Shown in pieces: positions 52,523 through 61,860 of a stretch of 64,000 nucleotides of DNA. Origin of the DNA: JAACFF01 sp963701435 (lineage in GTDB: Bacteria > Chloroflexota > Anaerolineae > Promineifilales > Promineifilaceae). The notes beneath the pieces were generated by a model, which was not told where the DNA came from, made no database searches, and saw nothing but the letters and a program-made list of their open reading frames with translations. The stretch covers positions 1 through 64,000 of the forward strand of contig CAVPAL010000004.1 of NCBI GenBank assembly GCA_963701435.1, read 5' to 3'. Position 1 is the first letter of the stretch. Every line of letters begins with the position of its first letter. The translations under genes and the position numbers were made by a program.

Positions 52523-53986
52523 ATGAACCTGATCCGGCGCAGCATTGTTTCCATCTCCTGGAACGCCGCGGCCAATCTCGTTGTGCTGGGGATTTTGTTT
52601 GCGCGTTCCGTGCTGTTAGCGCGCTGGCTGCCTGTAGAAACCTTTGGAATTTATGCCGGATCAAAAGCGTTGGTGCAGCTTGCCATGGTTTTTGCCTCCT
52701 TTGGCATGGCGGGCGCGTTTTTACACCGCGCGCCTGAAAGTGAAAACGAAGATCGGGCAGCGGCCGTTCACTTCACGCTAAAACTGATATTTACCCTGCT
52801 CGTTGTGACAATTTTATGCGCCTGGGCATTGTTATTTTTGCCGCCCGGTGGAACCCAAACAACCGTTTTGGTGTTAGCCCTGGCAGTCGGCATTTTTCAA
52901 CTTACCCAGACGCCGCAGTTAATCCTGATCCGCAGGGTTGATCACCGGCGATTGGCTCTTTTACAGGCGCTTGAAGCTGTTTTCTCCTCAGCCATATCAC
53001 TTTATGTCGCCTGGAACGGCGGCGATTTGTGGGCATTATTAATCACCGATGTGGTTATTGCAGTTGTCTGGATAGTGGGGTTGTTTGTGTGGCGTCCCGT
53101 TTGGAAAATTCATTTAGCCTGGCGACCGGTGAGCATGCGCTATTTCTTGCACTTTGGCAGCCAAAACTTTCTCGCCGTTTTGTTGAACCAGGCGCTTGAT
53201 AAAGTGGACGACCTCTGGGTCAGGATCAACCTGGGCGCACTGCCCATGGGTTATTATTCACGCGCCTATGCTTTTGCAATTTATCCACGCAAACTGCTGG
53301 CGGTTCCCGTGAGTGATGTCGCCGGCGGCGCTTTTGCAGAGGCGCATGCAGATCGTTTGCAGCTTTCACAAGCTTTTTTTCGGATCATGGCGCTGCTGAT
53401 TCGCGGTGGATTTTTCCTGGGTGGGCTGATGGTTTTGATCGCCCCGGAATTTATTCGTCTATTTTTGGGAGAAAAATGGCTGCCCATGCTGTTAACTTTC
53501 CGCTTGATGCTCTTTTTTACCCTTTTTGACCCGTTAAAATTGACGCTGGCGAATTTGTTTATTGCCAAGGGGCATCCGGCTTATGTGGCGCGCGTGCGCC
53601 TGGTTCAACTCCTGCTGCTGTTGGCGGGATTGATCATATTGGGCAATCTATGGGGTATTGAAGGCGTGGCGCTGGCAGTTGATTTGATGTTGTTAGCCGG
53701 CATATTTCTGTTTTTATGGCGCGCCCGCGAGCATGTGGATTATTCACTTTCCAGCTTGTTCCTGCGACCGGCGTTCTCATTGGCGGCTGCGTTGGGATGC
53801 GCCGGCTTGTACTTGTGGTTTTTTGGAGAAGAGGTGGCAGGTATATCAGATTGGTTTAGTTTGGTGAGTAAAAGTTTATTGTTTACGGCCGTTTATGCCA
53901 TCATGCTTTATTGGCTGGAAGGGCAAACAATCCGTCAGATGCTGCAGCGGTTGCGCCGTGATGCGCGTTCAAACGGATCGGCATAG
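52523..53986 (+). CDS. Polysaccharide flippase (Wzx/MOP superfamily)
   Basis: 487 residues with about 12 to 14 membrane segments. The start RSIVSISWNAAANLVVLGILFARSVLLARWLPVETFGIYAG is typical of polysaccharide biosynthesis proteins, and the segment RYFLHFGSQNFLAVLLNQALDKVDDLWVRINLG (around residues 205-237) matches the second half of the domain. It should flip undecaprenyl-linked oligosaccharide across the cytoplasmic membrane. ACGGCCGT lies in its leader (52509). The downstream glycosyltransferases, sulfotransferase and methyltransferase follow with gaps of 1-5 bp, indicating one operon. Confidence 0.9.
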   Translation: MNLIRRSIVSISWNAAANLVVLGILFARSVLLARWLPVETFGIYAGSKALVQLAMVFASFGMAGAFLHRAPESENEDRAAAVHFTLKLIFTLLVVTILCAWALLFLPPGGTQTTVLVLALAVGIFQLTQTPQLILIRRVDHRRLALLQALEAVFSSAISLYVAWNGGDLWALLITDVVIAVVWIVGLFVWRPVWKIHLAWRPVSMRYFLHFGSQNFLAVLLNQALDKVDDLWVRINLGALPMGYYSRAYAFAIYPRKLLAVPVSDVAGGAFAEAHADRLQLSQAFFRIMALLIRGGFFLGGLMVLIAPEFIRLFLGEKWLPMLLTFRLMLFFTLFDPLKLTLANLFIAKGHPAYVARVRLVQLLLLLAGLIILGNLWGIEGVALAVDLMLLAGIFLFLWRAREHVDYSLSSLFLRPAFSLAAALGCAGLYLWFFGEEVAGISDWFSLVSKSLLFTAVYAIMLYWLEGQTIRQMLQRLRRDARSNGSA

Positions 53987-53991
53987 GACAA

Positions 53992-54936
53992 ATGCATTTT
54001 GCCATGCCGGAGAATACTGCCATGAATCAGGTTCCGCGCATCAATATTGTTGATCTGCCGGCGCCGCCCACAGGAAAGAAAGGCTGGCCCTGGTCACTGC
54101 CTGGGCTAACTGCTGTTGATGACGGCGATTTGGCAGTCTGGCCGCGCATCTCTATTGTCACGCCATCCTACAATCAAGGACGCTTTTTAGAAGCAACTAT
54201 TCGTTCCGTTCTTCTGCAAAATTATCCAAACCTCGAATATGTGGTTATGGATGGCGGCAGTAGCGACGACACCGGGAAAATATTGGAGCAGTATGCTCCC
54301 TTGTTAAGTCTCATTCAAAGCGCGCCCGATGGCGGTCAGGCGGATGCATTAAGACGGGGTTTTCAATTAACGAGCGGCGAGATTCTAGCCTGGATCAATG
54401 CGGATGATTTTTATGAACCTGACGCATTCAGGCGGATCGCCCTTTTCTTTGACAGGCGCCCGGAGTCAGTATTTGTCAATGGGGATGTGAATCTGGTTGA
54501 TGAAAACGGCCGTTTCCGTCGTCGAATATTTGCCATGCGTCCCAGCCATTTTTTTGGCGCCAACCTAGCTCAACATGGTTGGCCGCAGCAAGGTTGTTTT
54601 TGGAGACGTGACGCATATGAAGCCGTCGGGGAGATCAACGCAAATTATCAATTTTGTCTGGATCTGGACCTCTTCACGCGCCTGGTTGACTTTGGACATG
54701 GGCAGCGGTTTCCAGGCGGTGTGTTGGCAAACTTTCGAACCCACCCATTTTCCAAAACGAGTACGTTGCAGAGTACTGCCGATCGTGAAAAGCGGGAAGT
54801 AATTGCCCGGTATGGAAACCCATTCTGGTCGTCAAAACCACGTTTAATGCGCCTTTTGTGGTGGTTCTATCGCAAACAAGCCGCTTTTCGCCGGCGATGG
54901 AATCAGATGTCAGGTTTAATGGCGGCAGAGCGTTAA
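53992..54936 (+). CDS. Family 2 glycosyltransferase
   Basis: 314 residues, GT-A fold. ISIVTPSYNQGRFLEATIRSVLLQNYP (about residues 56-82), VVMDGGSSDDTGKILE, and the metal-binding DxD region WINADDFYEPDAF (about 134-146) identify GT2. AQHGWPQQGCFWRRDAYE resembles the acceptor region. A 45-residue N-terminal leader precedes the fold. It adds a sugar from an NDP-sugar to a growing surface glycan. An in-frame ATG at 54022 is an alternative start. Confidence 0.9.
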   Translation: MHFAMPENTAMNQVPRINIVDLPAPPTGKKGWPWSLPGLTAVDDGDLAVWPRISIVTPSYNQGRFLEATIRSVLLQNYPNLEYVVMDGGSSDDTGKILEQYAPLLSLIQSAPDGGQADALRRGFQLTSGEILAWINADDFYEPDAFRRIALFFDRRPESVFVNGDVNLVDENGRFRRRIFAMRPSHFFGANLAQHGWPQQGCFWRRDAYEAVGEINANYQFCLDLDLFTRLVDFGHGQRFPGGVLANFRTHPFSKTSTLQSTADREKREVIARYGNPFWSSKPRLMRLLWWFYRKQAAFRRRWNQMSGLMAAER

Positions 54937-54939
54937 TTT

Positions 54940-55923
54940 ATGCGGATTTCAGTTGTCATTACATCTTATAATCAAAAGGTTTATTTAGTCGAGGCAATTG
55001 ACAGCGTGTTGGCGCAAACCCTGACCCCGCATCAAATTGTGATTGCCGACGACGCTTCCACTGATGGTTCACAGGAGGTGTTGACTACATTACAGGCGCG
55101 TTATCCTGATCTGGTAAAGTTGATATTCCATACGCAAAATCAAGGCGTCTCACAAACGCGCAATTCAGCTTTATCCCAGGTGACAGGCGACTATGTGACC
55201 TGCCTGGATGGAGACGATCGTTTTTTGCCGACCAAATTGGAAAAAGAGGCTCGATTATTGCGCCAATTTCCGCAAAATACATTTGTCTTTTCCAATTTTA
55301 TTTGCATGAATGCAGCGGGCGAAGCTCTTTATTCCTGGGCGACTCAAAAACAAATGCCGGAAGGAGATATCTTTGTGGCCGTGATGGCGAGAGATTTCCC
55401 ACGCGGGATGTTGCCTAATGCAGACCTGGTTCCGTTTTCTGCATTGAGGGATGTCGGTTTTTATGATTCAGACATGCTTGTTTTGGAAGATTGGGAGTTA
55501 AAGATTCGCCTGAGTAAAATGCTGCAAGCTCGCTATTGTCCCGAAGCGCTTTCACAATATCGTTTGCAACAGGGCAGTCTTTCACGCGTGGACAGTATAA
55601 CCAAGCTGCACGCTTTGGATTATGTGTGGGAGAAGAATCAGAGTCTGCTGCTCGATTTGCCCGCTGCAGACCAGCGTTACGTGCAACAAAAACTGCACAG
55701 CTTGCGCGCCATGTTTATGCGCCGGCGCGCAAAGGAAATGTTGGGCGCCTACGGCTGCAGGACTCAGGGTCAAAAAAGAGAAGCGTGGCAGGTTTATCGA
55801 GAGTCATGGCGGCAGTCAAAGTATGTGGACCTGGATTTGTTGGCGGGCTTGCTGCTGCCTGTGGGCGTATACGGCCGTTTACGTCGCGCGAGTCGTCGGT
55901 TAACGGGCCGGAAGGTATTCTAA
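54940..55923 (+). CDS. Family 2 glycosyltransferase
   Basis: 327 residues. The GT2 fold begins at residue 1: RISVVITSYNQKVYLVEAIDSVLAQTLTPHQIVIADDASTDGS, with TCLDGDDRFLPTKLEKE as the DxD region (about 87-103). The C-terminal 100 residues are helical and basic. Starts 3 bp after the preceding GT2 stop and is translationally coupled. Acts in the same pathway as its neighbour; acceptor and donor unknown. Confidence 0.9.
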   Translation: MRISVVITSYNQKVYLVEAIDSVLAQTLTPHQIVIADDASTDGSQEVLTTLQARYPDLVKLIFHTQNQGVSQTRNSALSQVTGDYVTCLDGDDRFLPTKLEKEARLLRQFPQNTFVFSNFICMNAAGEALYSWATQKQMPEGDIFVAVMARDFPRGMLPNADLVPFSALRDVGFYDSDMLVLEDWELKIRLSKMLQARYCPEALSQYRLQQGSLSRVDSITKLHALDYVWEKNQSLLLDLPAADQRYVQQKLHSLRAMFMRRRAKEMLGAYGCRTQGQKREAWQVYRESWRQSKYVDLDLLAGLLLPVGVYGRLRRASRRLTGRKVF

Positions 55924-55927
55924 AGGT

Positions 55928-56926
55928 ATGGCCGAATTCAGCGATAACAACTTGATTTTTCTGGTTTCGCAGCCGCGCGCCGGTTCCACGATGCTGCAGC
56001 GTATTCTGGCTGCGCATCCCTTGATCCATACCATCGCCGAACCGTGGATTATGCTGCATCCGGTGTATGCTTTGCGGTCACAGGGCCATCAAGCAGAATA
56101 TAACGCCCAACTTGCCTATGAAGCGCTGCAGGATTTTTCTGCGTCGTTGGATGGCGGATTGAATCATTACAGGGAAGGAGTGCGGCGCATGGGATTGTAT
56201 TTGTATGCAACGGCCGTTCAGCAAGCCGGCGCGCGCTATTTTTTAGACAAAACGCCGCGTTATCACCTGATTTTGCCGGAGCTGGCTCAACTCTTTTCTC
56301 ACGCCACTTTCATTTTATTGATGCGAAATCCATTGGCCGTGTTGGATTCCATCCTGCGCCTGTACGTCAAAGGACATTGGCCGCTGCTGGCAAGATACCA
56401 GGATGATTTGCTGAATGCGCCGCAGCGTCTCGTTGCGTTTGCTTCCAGTACGGATGATGTTCGGAAAGTTGTCGTGCATTACGAAAAAATTGTTCAGGAA
56501 CCGCAAGCGGAAATAGCTGAATTATGTCGCCGGCTGGGGCTGGCGTTTAATCCCACCATGCTGCGCTATGGGGAATTTGAGCGTCCGGCAGGCCAAATGG
56601 GAGACCCCGACACCGTCTCCCAATTCTCAGCGCCGACTACCGCGCGGCTTGACGCCTGGAAAAATCTGGGCCGGCAGCCGCAAACGCGCCATTTTGCGCT
56701 GCAATATTTAGAAAGCCTGGAAGCGGATTTAATTGGCGCACTCGGTTATGATATGGAAATGCTGCGGGCTGAAATTGAAGCCCAATCTTGTGCAGACGGC
56801 AAAATTGATTTTAGCTGGCAGCAAATATTCGAACCTGATCCCGAATTTGAAAAACGCCTCTATTATTCCGAATTGGCCTTGTTGACTTTCCGTCGCACGG
56901 CGCGCTGGCTGCAAAAGTTCAGGTGA
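55928..56926 (+). CDS. Sulfotransferase family protein
   Basis: 332 residues. The 5'-phosphosulfate-binding loop is LVSQPRAGSTMLQRILAAHP (about residues 13-32), and the 3'-phosphate-binding region LLMRNPLAVLDSILRLYVKG (about 133-152) follows the family pattern R-N-P-x-x-x-x-x-S. It transfers sulfate from PAPS to an acceptor hydroxyl or amine. In this operon the acceptor is probably the glycan made by the neighbouring transferases, which would give a sulfated surface polysaccharide. Starts 4 bp after the GT2 stop. Eukaryote-like sulfotransferases are widespread in bacteria with capsule clusters. Confidence 0.85.
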   Translation: MAEFSDNNLIFLVSQPRAGSTMLQRILAAHPLIHTIAEPWIMLHPVYALRSQGHQAEYNAQLAYEALQDFSASLDGGLNHYREGVRRMGLYLYATAVQQAGARYFLDKTPRYHLILPELAQLFSHATFILLMRNPLAVLDSILRLYVKGHWPLLARYQDDLLNAPQRLVAFASSTDDVRKVVVHYEKIVQEPQAEIAELCRRLGLAFNPTMLRYGEFERPAGQMGDPDTVSQFSAPTTARLDAWKNLGRQPQTRHFALQYLESLEADLIGALGYDMEMLRAEIEAQSCADGKIDFSWQQIFEPDPEFEKRLYYSELALLTFRRTARWLQKFR

Positions 56927-56927
56927 T

Positions 56928-57806
56928 TTGTTGAAGATTGCGCACGTCATTAATCCGGTTGTTGTCCCGCAAACCTCCGATTTGTGGGCCGCCCAGCCAA
57001 TTACCTTTGAATCTATGCGCATTGCGCGCGATTTTGCGGTCGATGTGGCTGCGGTCGATTTGTACGCGATTGGATTTCCTGAAGATACGGCCGTTTTCCC
57101 ACCAGACTTTAAACGCTTACCCCCATTAACCCGTTCAGTGTTGGACATAGCCCAATTCCAACAGGCGCGCAGGCTGCCGCTGCTCGTGGATATTCTGGAT
57201 GCGCTTTATGCCGCCAGTGAAGCAGAATATTTCGTGTATACCAACGTGGACATTGGATTGCAGCCCCACTTTTATACGGCCGTTGTTGAAATGGTCGCTC
57301 AAGAGCATGACGCCTTTGTGATCAACCGCCGCACCATTCCGGCTGATTTCGATCAGCCCGCTCAGCTTCCGCAAATGTGGCTGCAGAAAGGCGCGCCGCA
57401 TAGGGGGTGGGACTGCTTCATTTTTCCACGCGCGCTTTACCCGCGCTTTCACCTGGGGCTGGTGTGCCTGGGCGCAAGTCGGGTCGGTTTGGCGCTGCTG
57501 TCAAATTTGGCGGGATACGGCCGTTGTTTCCACGAATACACTGACGCCTACCTCACCTTCCATCTGGGCGACGAGCGCGCCTGGCGCAATCCCGCCTATG
57601 CAGATTACGACGCCTTCAACACGCGTGAGCTGCTGCAAATTTTGGCAAAAATCGAAGCGGACGCGGGAGAATTCGGCCGTGATACCATTCCAGGCTCATT
57701 TTTATGGCGCAAGCGCGCCTTTGGCCCCCTGTATGAAGTTTGGTCGCGCCATATCTACCTACCGTCTGGGCTTTCTCAATTCATTAACGGGCTGCTGCGC
57801 CGTTGA
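56928..57806 (+). CDS. Conserved protein of glycan operon, putative glycosyltransferase-like
   Basis: 292 residues from TTG 56928, 1 bp after the sulfotransferase stop (a second TTG follows at 56931). IAHVINPVVVPQTSDLWAAQPITFESMR opens the protein; YFVYTNVDIGLQPHFY (about residues 98-113) has a DxG/DxD-like acidic site after a hydrophobic strand, as in GT-A enzymes, and HRGWDCFIFPR follows. No named family is recognised. Position in a glycan operon and the acidic motif suggest a nucleotide-sugar-dependent enzyme; confidence in function is low. Confidence 0.8.
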   Translation: MLKIAHVINPVVVPQTSDLWAAQPITFESMRIARDFAVDVAAVDLYAIGFPEDTAVFPPDFKRLPPLTRSVLDIAQFQQARRLPLLVDILDALYAASEAEYFVYTNVDIGLQPHFYTAVVEMVAQEHDAFVINRRTIPADFDQPAQLPQMWLQKGAPHRGWDCFIFPRALYPRFHLGLVCLGASRVGLALLSNLAGYGRCFHEYTDAYLTFHLGDERAWRNPAYADYDAFNTRELLQILAKIEADAGEFGRDTIPGSFLWRKRAFGPLYEVWSRHIYLPSGLSQFINGLLRR

Positions 57807-57810
57807 AGTC

Positions 57811-59058
57811 ATGATGCAAATACGTCGTACACTCCGCCGCTACCCTCGATTACGCCGCGTTGCGCGCAGACTCTACCGGCAAAGTCGTTATTTGACCATG
57901 CGCACGTTGGGGAGTTTGCGCCGAGACGATCTCGACTTGCTTTATGTCAACCCGCAGCAAATTAAGATGACTATTAACCGCAGCGATCCGACCTTGACCG
58001 GCAGCGGCGTATGGCATATTGGCCGCGTTGCGGGAGGGGATTGGGATTTAGAGGGCGCGCCTGTTTCCCAGCGCGGGGGCGTGTTCAACATTTTGCAGCA
58101 GCGGTTTAAGGCGGGATTGGAATACGAGGCGATTCCAGAATTCCAGGCCAATTTGGCGGCTATTCGCAGCGGGCAAATCATAGACAGCAGCGCGTCCGCC
58201 GCCGAATATCACGCGCGCTGGTTGACGCTTGAGCAGCTTTACGCCGCAATTCGCGATGAAGGATACAAAACCCAGGCTGAGCTCCAGAGCGATAATCCTC
58301 TCGACGAAATTCGCGTGCAAATTGGACGGCATGGGAACATACTGTTTGAAGAGGGGCTGCACCGGTTGGCAATTGCCCAACTATTGGAACTGACCCAGGT
58401 GCCGGCATTGGTGACTCGCCGTCATACAGAGTGGGCACAGTTGCGCCAGTCGGTGCTCAAAATTGTCTTGCAGCGCGGTTTCATCCACCAGCTTTTTGAT
58501 CACCCTGACCTGGATTCCCTGCCGGCTAAATATGGCGGTGATCTGGCCGCAAAGGCGCAGTATGGGCCGGAGCGCTGGGAGTATATTCGCGCCAGTCTGC
58601 CCGTCGAAAGTGGATCAGTCCTGGACATCGGCGCCTATTTTGGTTATTTTGACCATCGTCTGGAGGATGTGGGGTTTGAATGTTTTGCGGTGGAGCCAGA
58701 CCCTGAAAATCTCGAGGTATTAAGGCGCTATCGAGACATACAAACGCGCCGGTTTACAGTTTGGGATTGTTCCGTTTTTGAGATTGAACGCTTTGAGTAT
58801 GATGTCGTATTGGCGCTCAATATTTTTCACCACCTGGTGCGCGATCAGGAAAACTACCGGAAGCTGGTCTTTTTCCTGAAACGACTGCGCTGCCGGGCGC
58901 TTTATTTTGAACCAGATCCCAATGCAGGCGTCCAGGCGTATAAACAATTTTCAGATGAGGCATTTGTGCGTTTTGTGCAAACGCATACTGGACTTTCACA
59001 GGCGCGCTGTCTGGGGACTGCGCGCGAGGGCCGTCCGGTATTTTTGTTAGAGAGATAA
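57811..59058 (+). CDS. ParB/sulfiredoxin-like domain fused to SAM methyltransferase
   Basis: 415 residues from ATG 57811, 4 bp after the previous stop; an open frame extends further upstream but inside the preceding gene. The middle part has IRVQIGRHGNILFEEGLHRLAIAQLL (about 168-193), reminiscent of ParB/Srx-type nucleotide-binding folds. The C-terminal part is a class I methyltransferase: SVLDIGAYFGYFDHRLEDVGFECFAVEPDPENLEVL (about 269-304) and DVVLALNIFHHLVRD (about 331-345). It probably methylates a glycan or lipid-linked intermediate. Last gene of the glycan operon. A FkbM-like role is possible but the fusion is not one I can name. Confidence 0.8.
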   Translation: MMQIRRTLRRYPRLRRVARRLYRQSRYLTMRTLGSLRRDDLDLLYVNPQQIKMTINRSDPTLTGSGVWHIGRVAGGDWDLEGAPVSQRGGVFNILQQRFKAGLEYEAIPEFQANLAAIRSGQIIDSSASAAEYHARWLTLEQLYAAIRDEGYKTQAELQSDNPLDEIRVQIGRHGNILFEEGLHRLAIAQLLELTQVPALVTRRHTEWAQLRQSVLKIVLQRGFIHQLFDHPDLDSLPAKYGGDLAAKAQYGPERWEYIRASLPVESGSVLDIGAYFGYFDHRLEDVGFECFAVEPDPENLEVLRRYRDIQTRRFTVWDCSVFEIERFEYDVVLALNIFHHLVRDQENYRKLVFFLKRLRCRALYFEPDPNAGVQAYKQFSDEAFVRFVQTHTGLSQARCLGTAREGRPVFLLER

Positions 59059-59143
59059 ATGAGACTGTTCTTCTCGCAGGTTGGACGTAGAACGACGGCC
59101 TTGAGTGGCGCCTCCGGGAGGTTGGCGCTGTGGATACTCAAGG

Positions 59144-59171
59144 TTTTCATACGGCCGTATCCGGCTATAAT
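59144..59171 (+). promoter_or_regulatory. Promoter of hisS
   Basis: TTTTCA (59144-59149), 16-bp spacer containing ACGGCCGT, TATAAT (59166-59171). It lies about 90 bp before the TTG start of hisS. Confidence 0.65.
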
Positions 59172-59261
59172 AGAGCCACATTACGATTTAAGCAGAAAAC
59201 TTACCGCTAGGTGGGAAAGAAAGCTCTGTAAAACCCGGCGGTTTTTTCTTGGAGGCGCATT

Positions 59262-60530
59262 TTGGCCAACATACAACGTGTGACAGGAATGCAAGACGTG
59301 TTGCCGGACGACCGGCTGTATTGGGACTGGATTGAAGCCACTGCGGCTGATCTGGCCCGGCGCTATGGTTTTCAACGTCTTGACCTGCCAATCATCGAAT
59401 ATACAGAACTATTTGCACGCGGCATGGGCACAGCGTCCGATGTATTTGTACAAAAGGAGATGTACACCATCGAAGAGCCGGATGGCGCCAGCATTACTCT
59501 GCGCCCGGAATTTACGGCCGGGGTTGTGCGCGCATTTATAGAAAACGGGATGGCGAGCTGGCCCCAGCCGGTAAAGCTGTTTTTGATGGGACCAATTTTC
59601 CGGCGTGAACGCCCACAGGCCGGACGCTACCGTCAGCACAGCCAGTTTAACGTAGAGATTTTAGGCGAGACAGACCCGGCTGCCGACCTGGAAGTGATGC
59701 TGCTGGCGATGAATTTGTATCGTGAGCTGGGTTATAAGAGTCTGGCGTTTCAGTTGAACAGCACCGGCTGCCCGCAGTGCCGTCCCGGATATATTGAGAC
59801 ATTAAAAGACTATCTGCACGCGCACGAAGATAAACTGGCCGAGGTAGACAAGGAACGCCTGCGCCGTAATGCGCTGCGTGTGCTGGACAGCAAAGAAGCA
59901 GGTATGGATGCGCTGCTCGCCGAAGCGCCGCATATAATCGATTACCTTTGTATAGATTGTGAAACCCATTTTGCTGATTTGCGCGTCATGTTGGATGCAC
60001 TTGACCAGAATTACAGTATCAACTTCCGCCTTGTGCGCGGCATTGATTATTACACCAAAACGGTGTTTGAAGTTTGGGCGGATGGCATTGGCGCACAGGC
60101 GTCCGTGTGCGGCGGCGGACGATATGATGGCCTGGCGGAGGCAGTCGGCGGCGCGTCTACACCCGGTGTTGGTTTTGGCAGCGGCATTGAGCGCATCGTG
60201 TTGGGCCTCAAGGAGCAGGATATTTTGCCGCCGCAGCCGCCAAAGCCCCAGGTTTTGGTGGCTCATTTTGGCGGCGCGACTAAGGAAACGGCCGTTCAAA
60301 TCACCTATCGTTTGCGTGACGCCGGCATTGGCGCCCGCCTGGCGTTTGCGCGCGATCGGCGCAGCATGAAAAGCCAGATGCGCGAGGCCAATCGGCTGCA
60401 CATGCGTACCGTGTTGATTGTGGGTGAAGATGAAATGGCGCGCGGACTTGTAACGGTACGGCCGTTAGACGGCGGCGACCAGGAGCAAGTACCAATCACC
60501 AATATTGTTAACTGGCTGCAAGCCCAATAA
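59262..60530 (+). CDS. hisS: Histidyl-tRNA synthetase
   Basis: 422 residues from TTG 59262, supported by GGAGG six bases upstream and the expected start ANIQRVTGMQDVLPDD. Class II motif 2 is MGPIFRRERPQAGRYRQHSQFN (about residues 108-129); the histidine-specific motifs are LVRGIDYYTKTVFE (about 259-272) and GGGRYDGL (about 284-291); motif 3 is GVGFGSGIERIVL (about 303-315). The anticodon-binding domain is at the C-terminus. It charges tRNA-His in the cytoplasm. Two ACGGCCGT copies lie inside (near 60291 and 60456). No T-box leader was found. Confidence 0.97.
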   Translation: MANIQRVTGMQDVLPDDRLYWDWIEATAADLARRYGFQRLDLPIIEYTELFARGMGTASDVFVQKEMYTIEEPDGASITLRPEFTAGVVRAFIENGMASWPQPVKLFLMGPIFRRERPQAGRYRQHSQFNVEILGETDPAADLEVMLLAMNLYRELGYKSLAFQLNSTGCPQCRPGYIETLKDYLHAHEDKLAEVDKERLRRNALRVLDSKEAGMDALLAEAPHIIDYLCIDCETHFADLRVMLDALDQNYSINFRLVRGIDYYTKTVFEVWADGIGAQASVCGGGRYDGLAEAVGGASTPGVGFGSGIERIVLGLKEQDILPPQPPKPQVLVAHFGGATKETAVQITYRLRDAGIGARLAFARDRRSMKSQMREANRLHMRTVLIVGEDEMARGLVTVRPLDGGDQEQVPITNIVNWLQAQ

Positions 60531-60606
60531 TGAACAGATGTGTTTGTGCGGTGTTCTTAACCGTTGGCCGTTTTAACTTAGGAACGAGATTTAAATAACG
60601 TGCCCG

Positions 60607-60659
60607 TTTGTAGTAACCGCTTTAGCGGTTTTCTGGACGGCTAAAGCTGTTACTACAAA
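60607..60659. repeat. Palindromic REP-like element, family A
   Basis: TTTGTAGTAACCGCTTTAGC at the left is complementary to GCTAAAGCTGTTACTACAAA at the right with one mismatch. The ends match those of the element at 12901-12964. It lies in the 258-bp gap between hisS and nadK, which otherwise holds nothing recognisable. Confidence 0.75.
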
Positions 60660-60788
60660 CTAAGGATTAGATTAGTTATTTAAGCGCCATTCCTTAGCAA
60701 TTTGGTAAACGGCCAACCTATGCGTAAACGTCCCCTGATTATGATTTTATTTGTGGACGCTTACTGATGGCCTTGTGACTGACTTCTT

Positions 60789-61640
60789 ATGAAAACGATT
60801 GGTATATTACACCAGCCTCGCATACCTTCTTCCGAGCCGCTCTCCCACGAAGTGGCTGCGTGGCTGGAAGCGCGCGGCGTTTCCACCTGGGTTGCATCAA
60901 CCTGGGATGAATCGGGTATTAACGGCGCTGTGCCTGAGCTTTCATTGCTGATTGTTCTTGGCGGTGATGGCTCGACCTTGCGCGCGGCCCGATTCACAAT
61001 GCCTCACAGCATCCCCATTTTTGGCATCAATCTGGGCCGCGTCGGTTTTTTGAGTGAGGCGCAGCCGGATGAATGGCAGGCTAAATTGACGCGGGTGCTG
61101 GCGGGAGATTATTGGATTGAACGCCGTTTAACCATTCATGCGGAACTGCTGCGCGACGGCCAGCTTATTGACTCCTTTTCCGCCCTCAATGAAGTGGTTA
61201 TCGGGCGTGGCCAGCAGGCGCGCGTTATTCGGCTGCATTTGCGGGTGGATGGCGATCTGGTCACAACCTATACCGCCGATGCGTTGATTGTGGCCACGCC
61301 CACCGGTTCCACGGCGTATGCGATGGCAGCCGGCGGCCCGCTCCTACCGCCCCAACTGCAAAATTTTGTCGTTGTGCCTGTGGCGGCCCATTTGAGCCTC
61401 GAACGCGCGCTGGTTTTGCATGAAGAGGCAGAAATCTCAATTCGCGTTGATATGGACCACGAAGCAAATTTAACCGCCGACGGCCAGCAGGGAGTCTCCG
61501 TCCAGAATGGAGATCGTATATTGATTCAACGTAATAAACACCACGCCCTTTTTGCCCGGGTTGATACATCCGGCTATTTTTATCGTCGCTTGATGCGCCG
61601 TCTCGGATTTAGCTGGCCTCACCCCAAAGGCGGCCAATAA
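60789..61640 (+). CDS. nadK: NAD kinase
   Basis: 283 residues. The NAD-binding GGDG motif is IVLGGDGSTLRAAR (about residues 55-68); FGINLGRVGFLSE (about 78-90) and VATPTGSTAYAMAAGGPLL (about 169-187) are the other conserved blocks, including the aspartate of the active site in GGDG. It phosphorylates NAD to NADP using ATP or polyphosphate. Shorter and longer starts are not supported. Single gene; the downstream 340 bp to the next gene hold an inverted-repeat insertion. Confidence 0.95.
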   Translation: MKTIGILHQPRIPSSEPLSHEVAAWLEARGVSTWVASTWDESGINGAVPELSLLIVLGGDGSTLRAARFTMPHSIPIFGINLGRVGFLSEAQPDEWQAKLTRVLAGDYWIERRLTIHAELLRDGQLIDSFSALNEVVIGRGQQARVIRLHLRVDGDLVTTYTADALIVATPTGSTAYAMAAGGPLLPPQLQNFVVVPVAAHLSLERALVLHEEAEISIRVDMDHEANLTADGQQGVSVQNGDRILIQRNKHHALFARVDTSGYFYRRLMRRLGFSWPHPKGGQ

Positions 61641-61726
61641 GAGATAGTGGTTGTCCTGGCATTAATTGCTGGTTTTTGCAGCGCCAATTCTTTACCATTT
61701 GGTAGCAGGCGAACTCTCTCCGTAAG

Positions 61727-61860
61727 ACAGGGGTTTTCAGTAGTTATGCTGTGCAATCTTCCCGGAGGCTCGTAGTTTCAAAATTAGTCGAGGGCAAAAT
61801 GTGTATGCATAGTTTGAATCGGCTTCCGGGAAGTTGATTTTCGGACAACTGAAAACCCTG
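61727..61860. mobile_element. 134-bp inverted-repeat insertion with 9-bp target duplication
   Basis: The ends ACAGGGGTTTTCAGTAGTT and CAACTGAAAACCCTG are inverted repeats with small differences. CTCCGTAAG flanks both sides (61718-61726 and 61861-61869) as an exact 9-bp direct repeat, the footprint expected of transposition. The interior has further symmetry: ATCTTCCCGGAGGC against GGCTTCCGGGAAG. It encodes no protein, so it is a MITE-like element mobilised by a transposase elsewhere. Confidence 0.8.

Noticed and set aside
59059..59261. Possible T-box riboswitch before hisS
   Set aside because: A GGTGGGAAAG stretch and a short AAACC/GGTTT hairpin with T residues are present, but the conserved TGGNACCGCG antiterminator sequence and specifier stem are absent.
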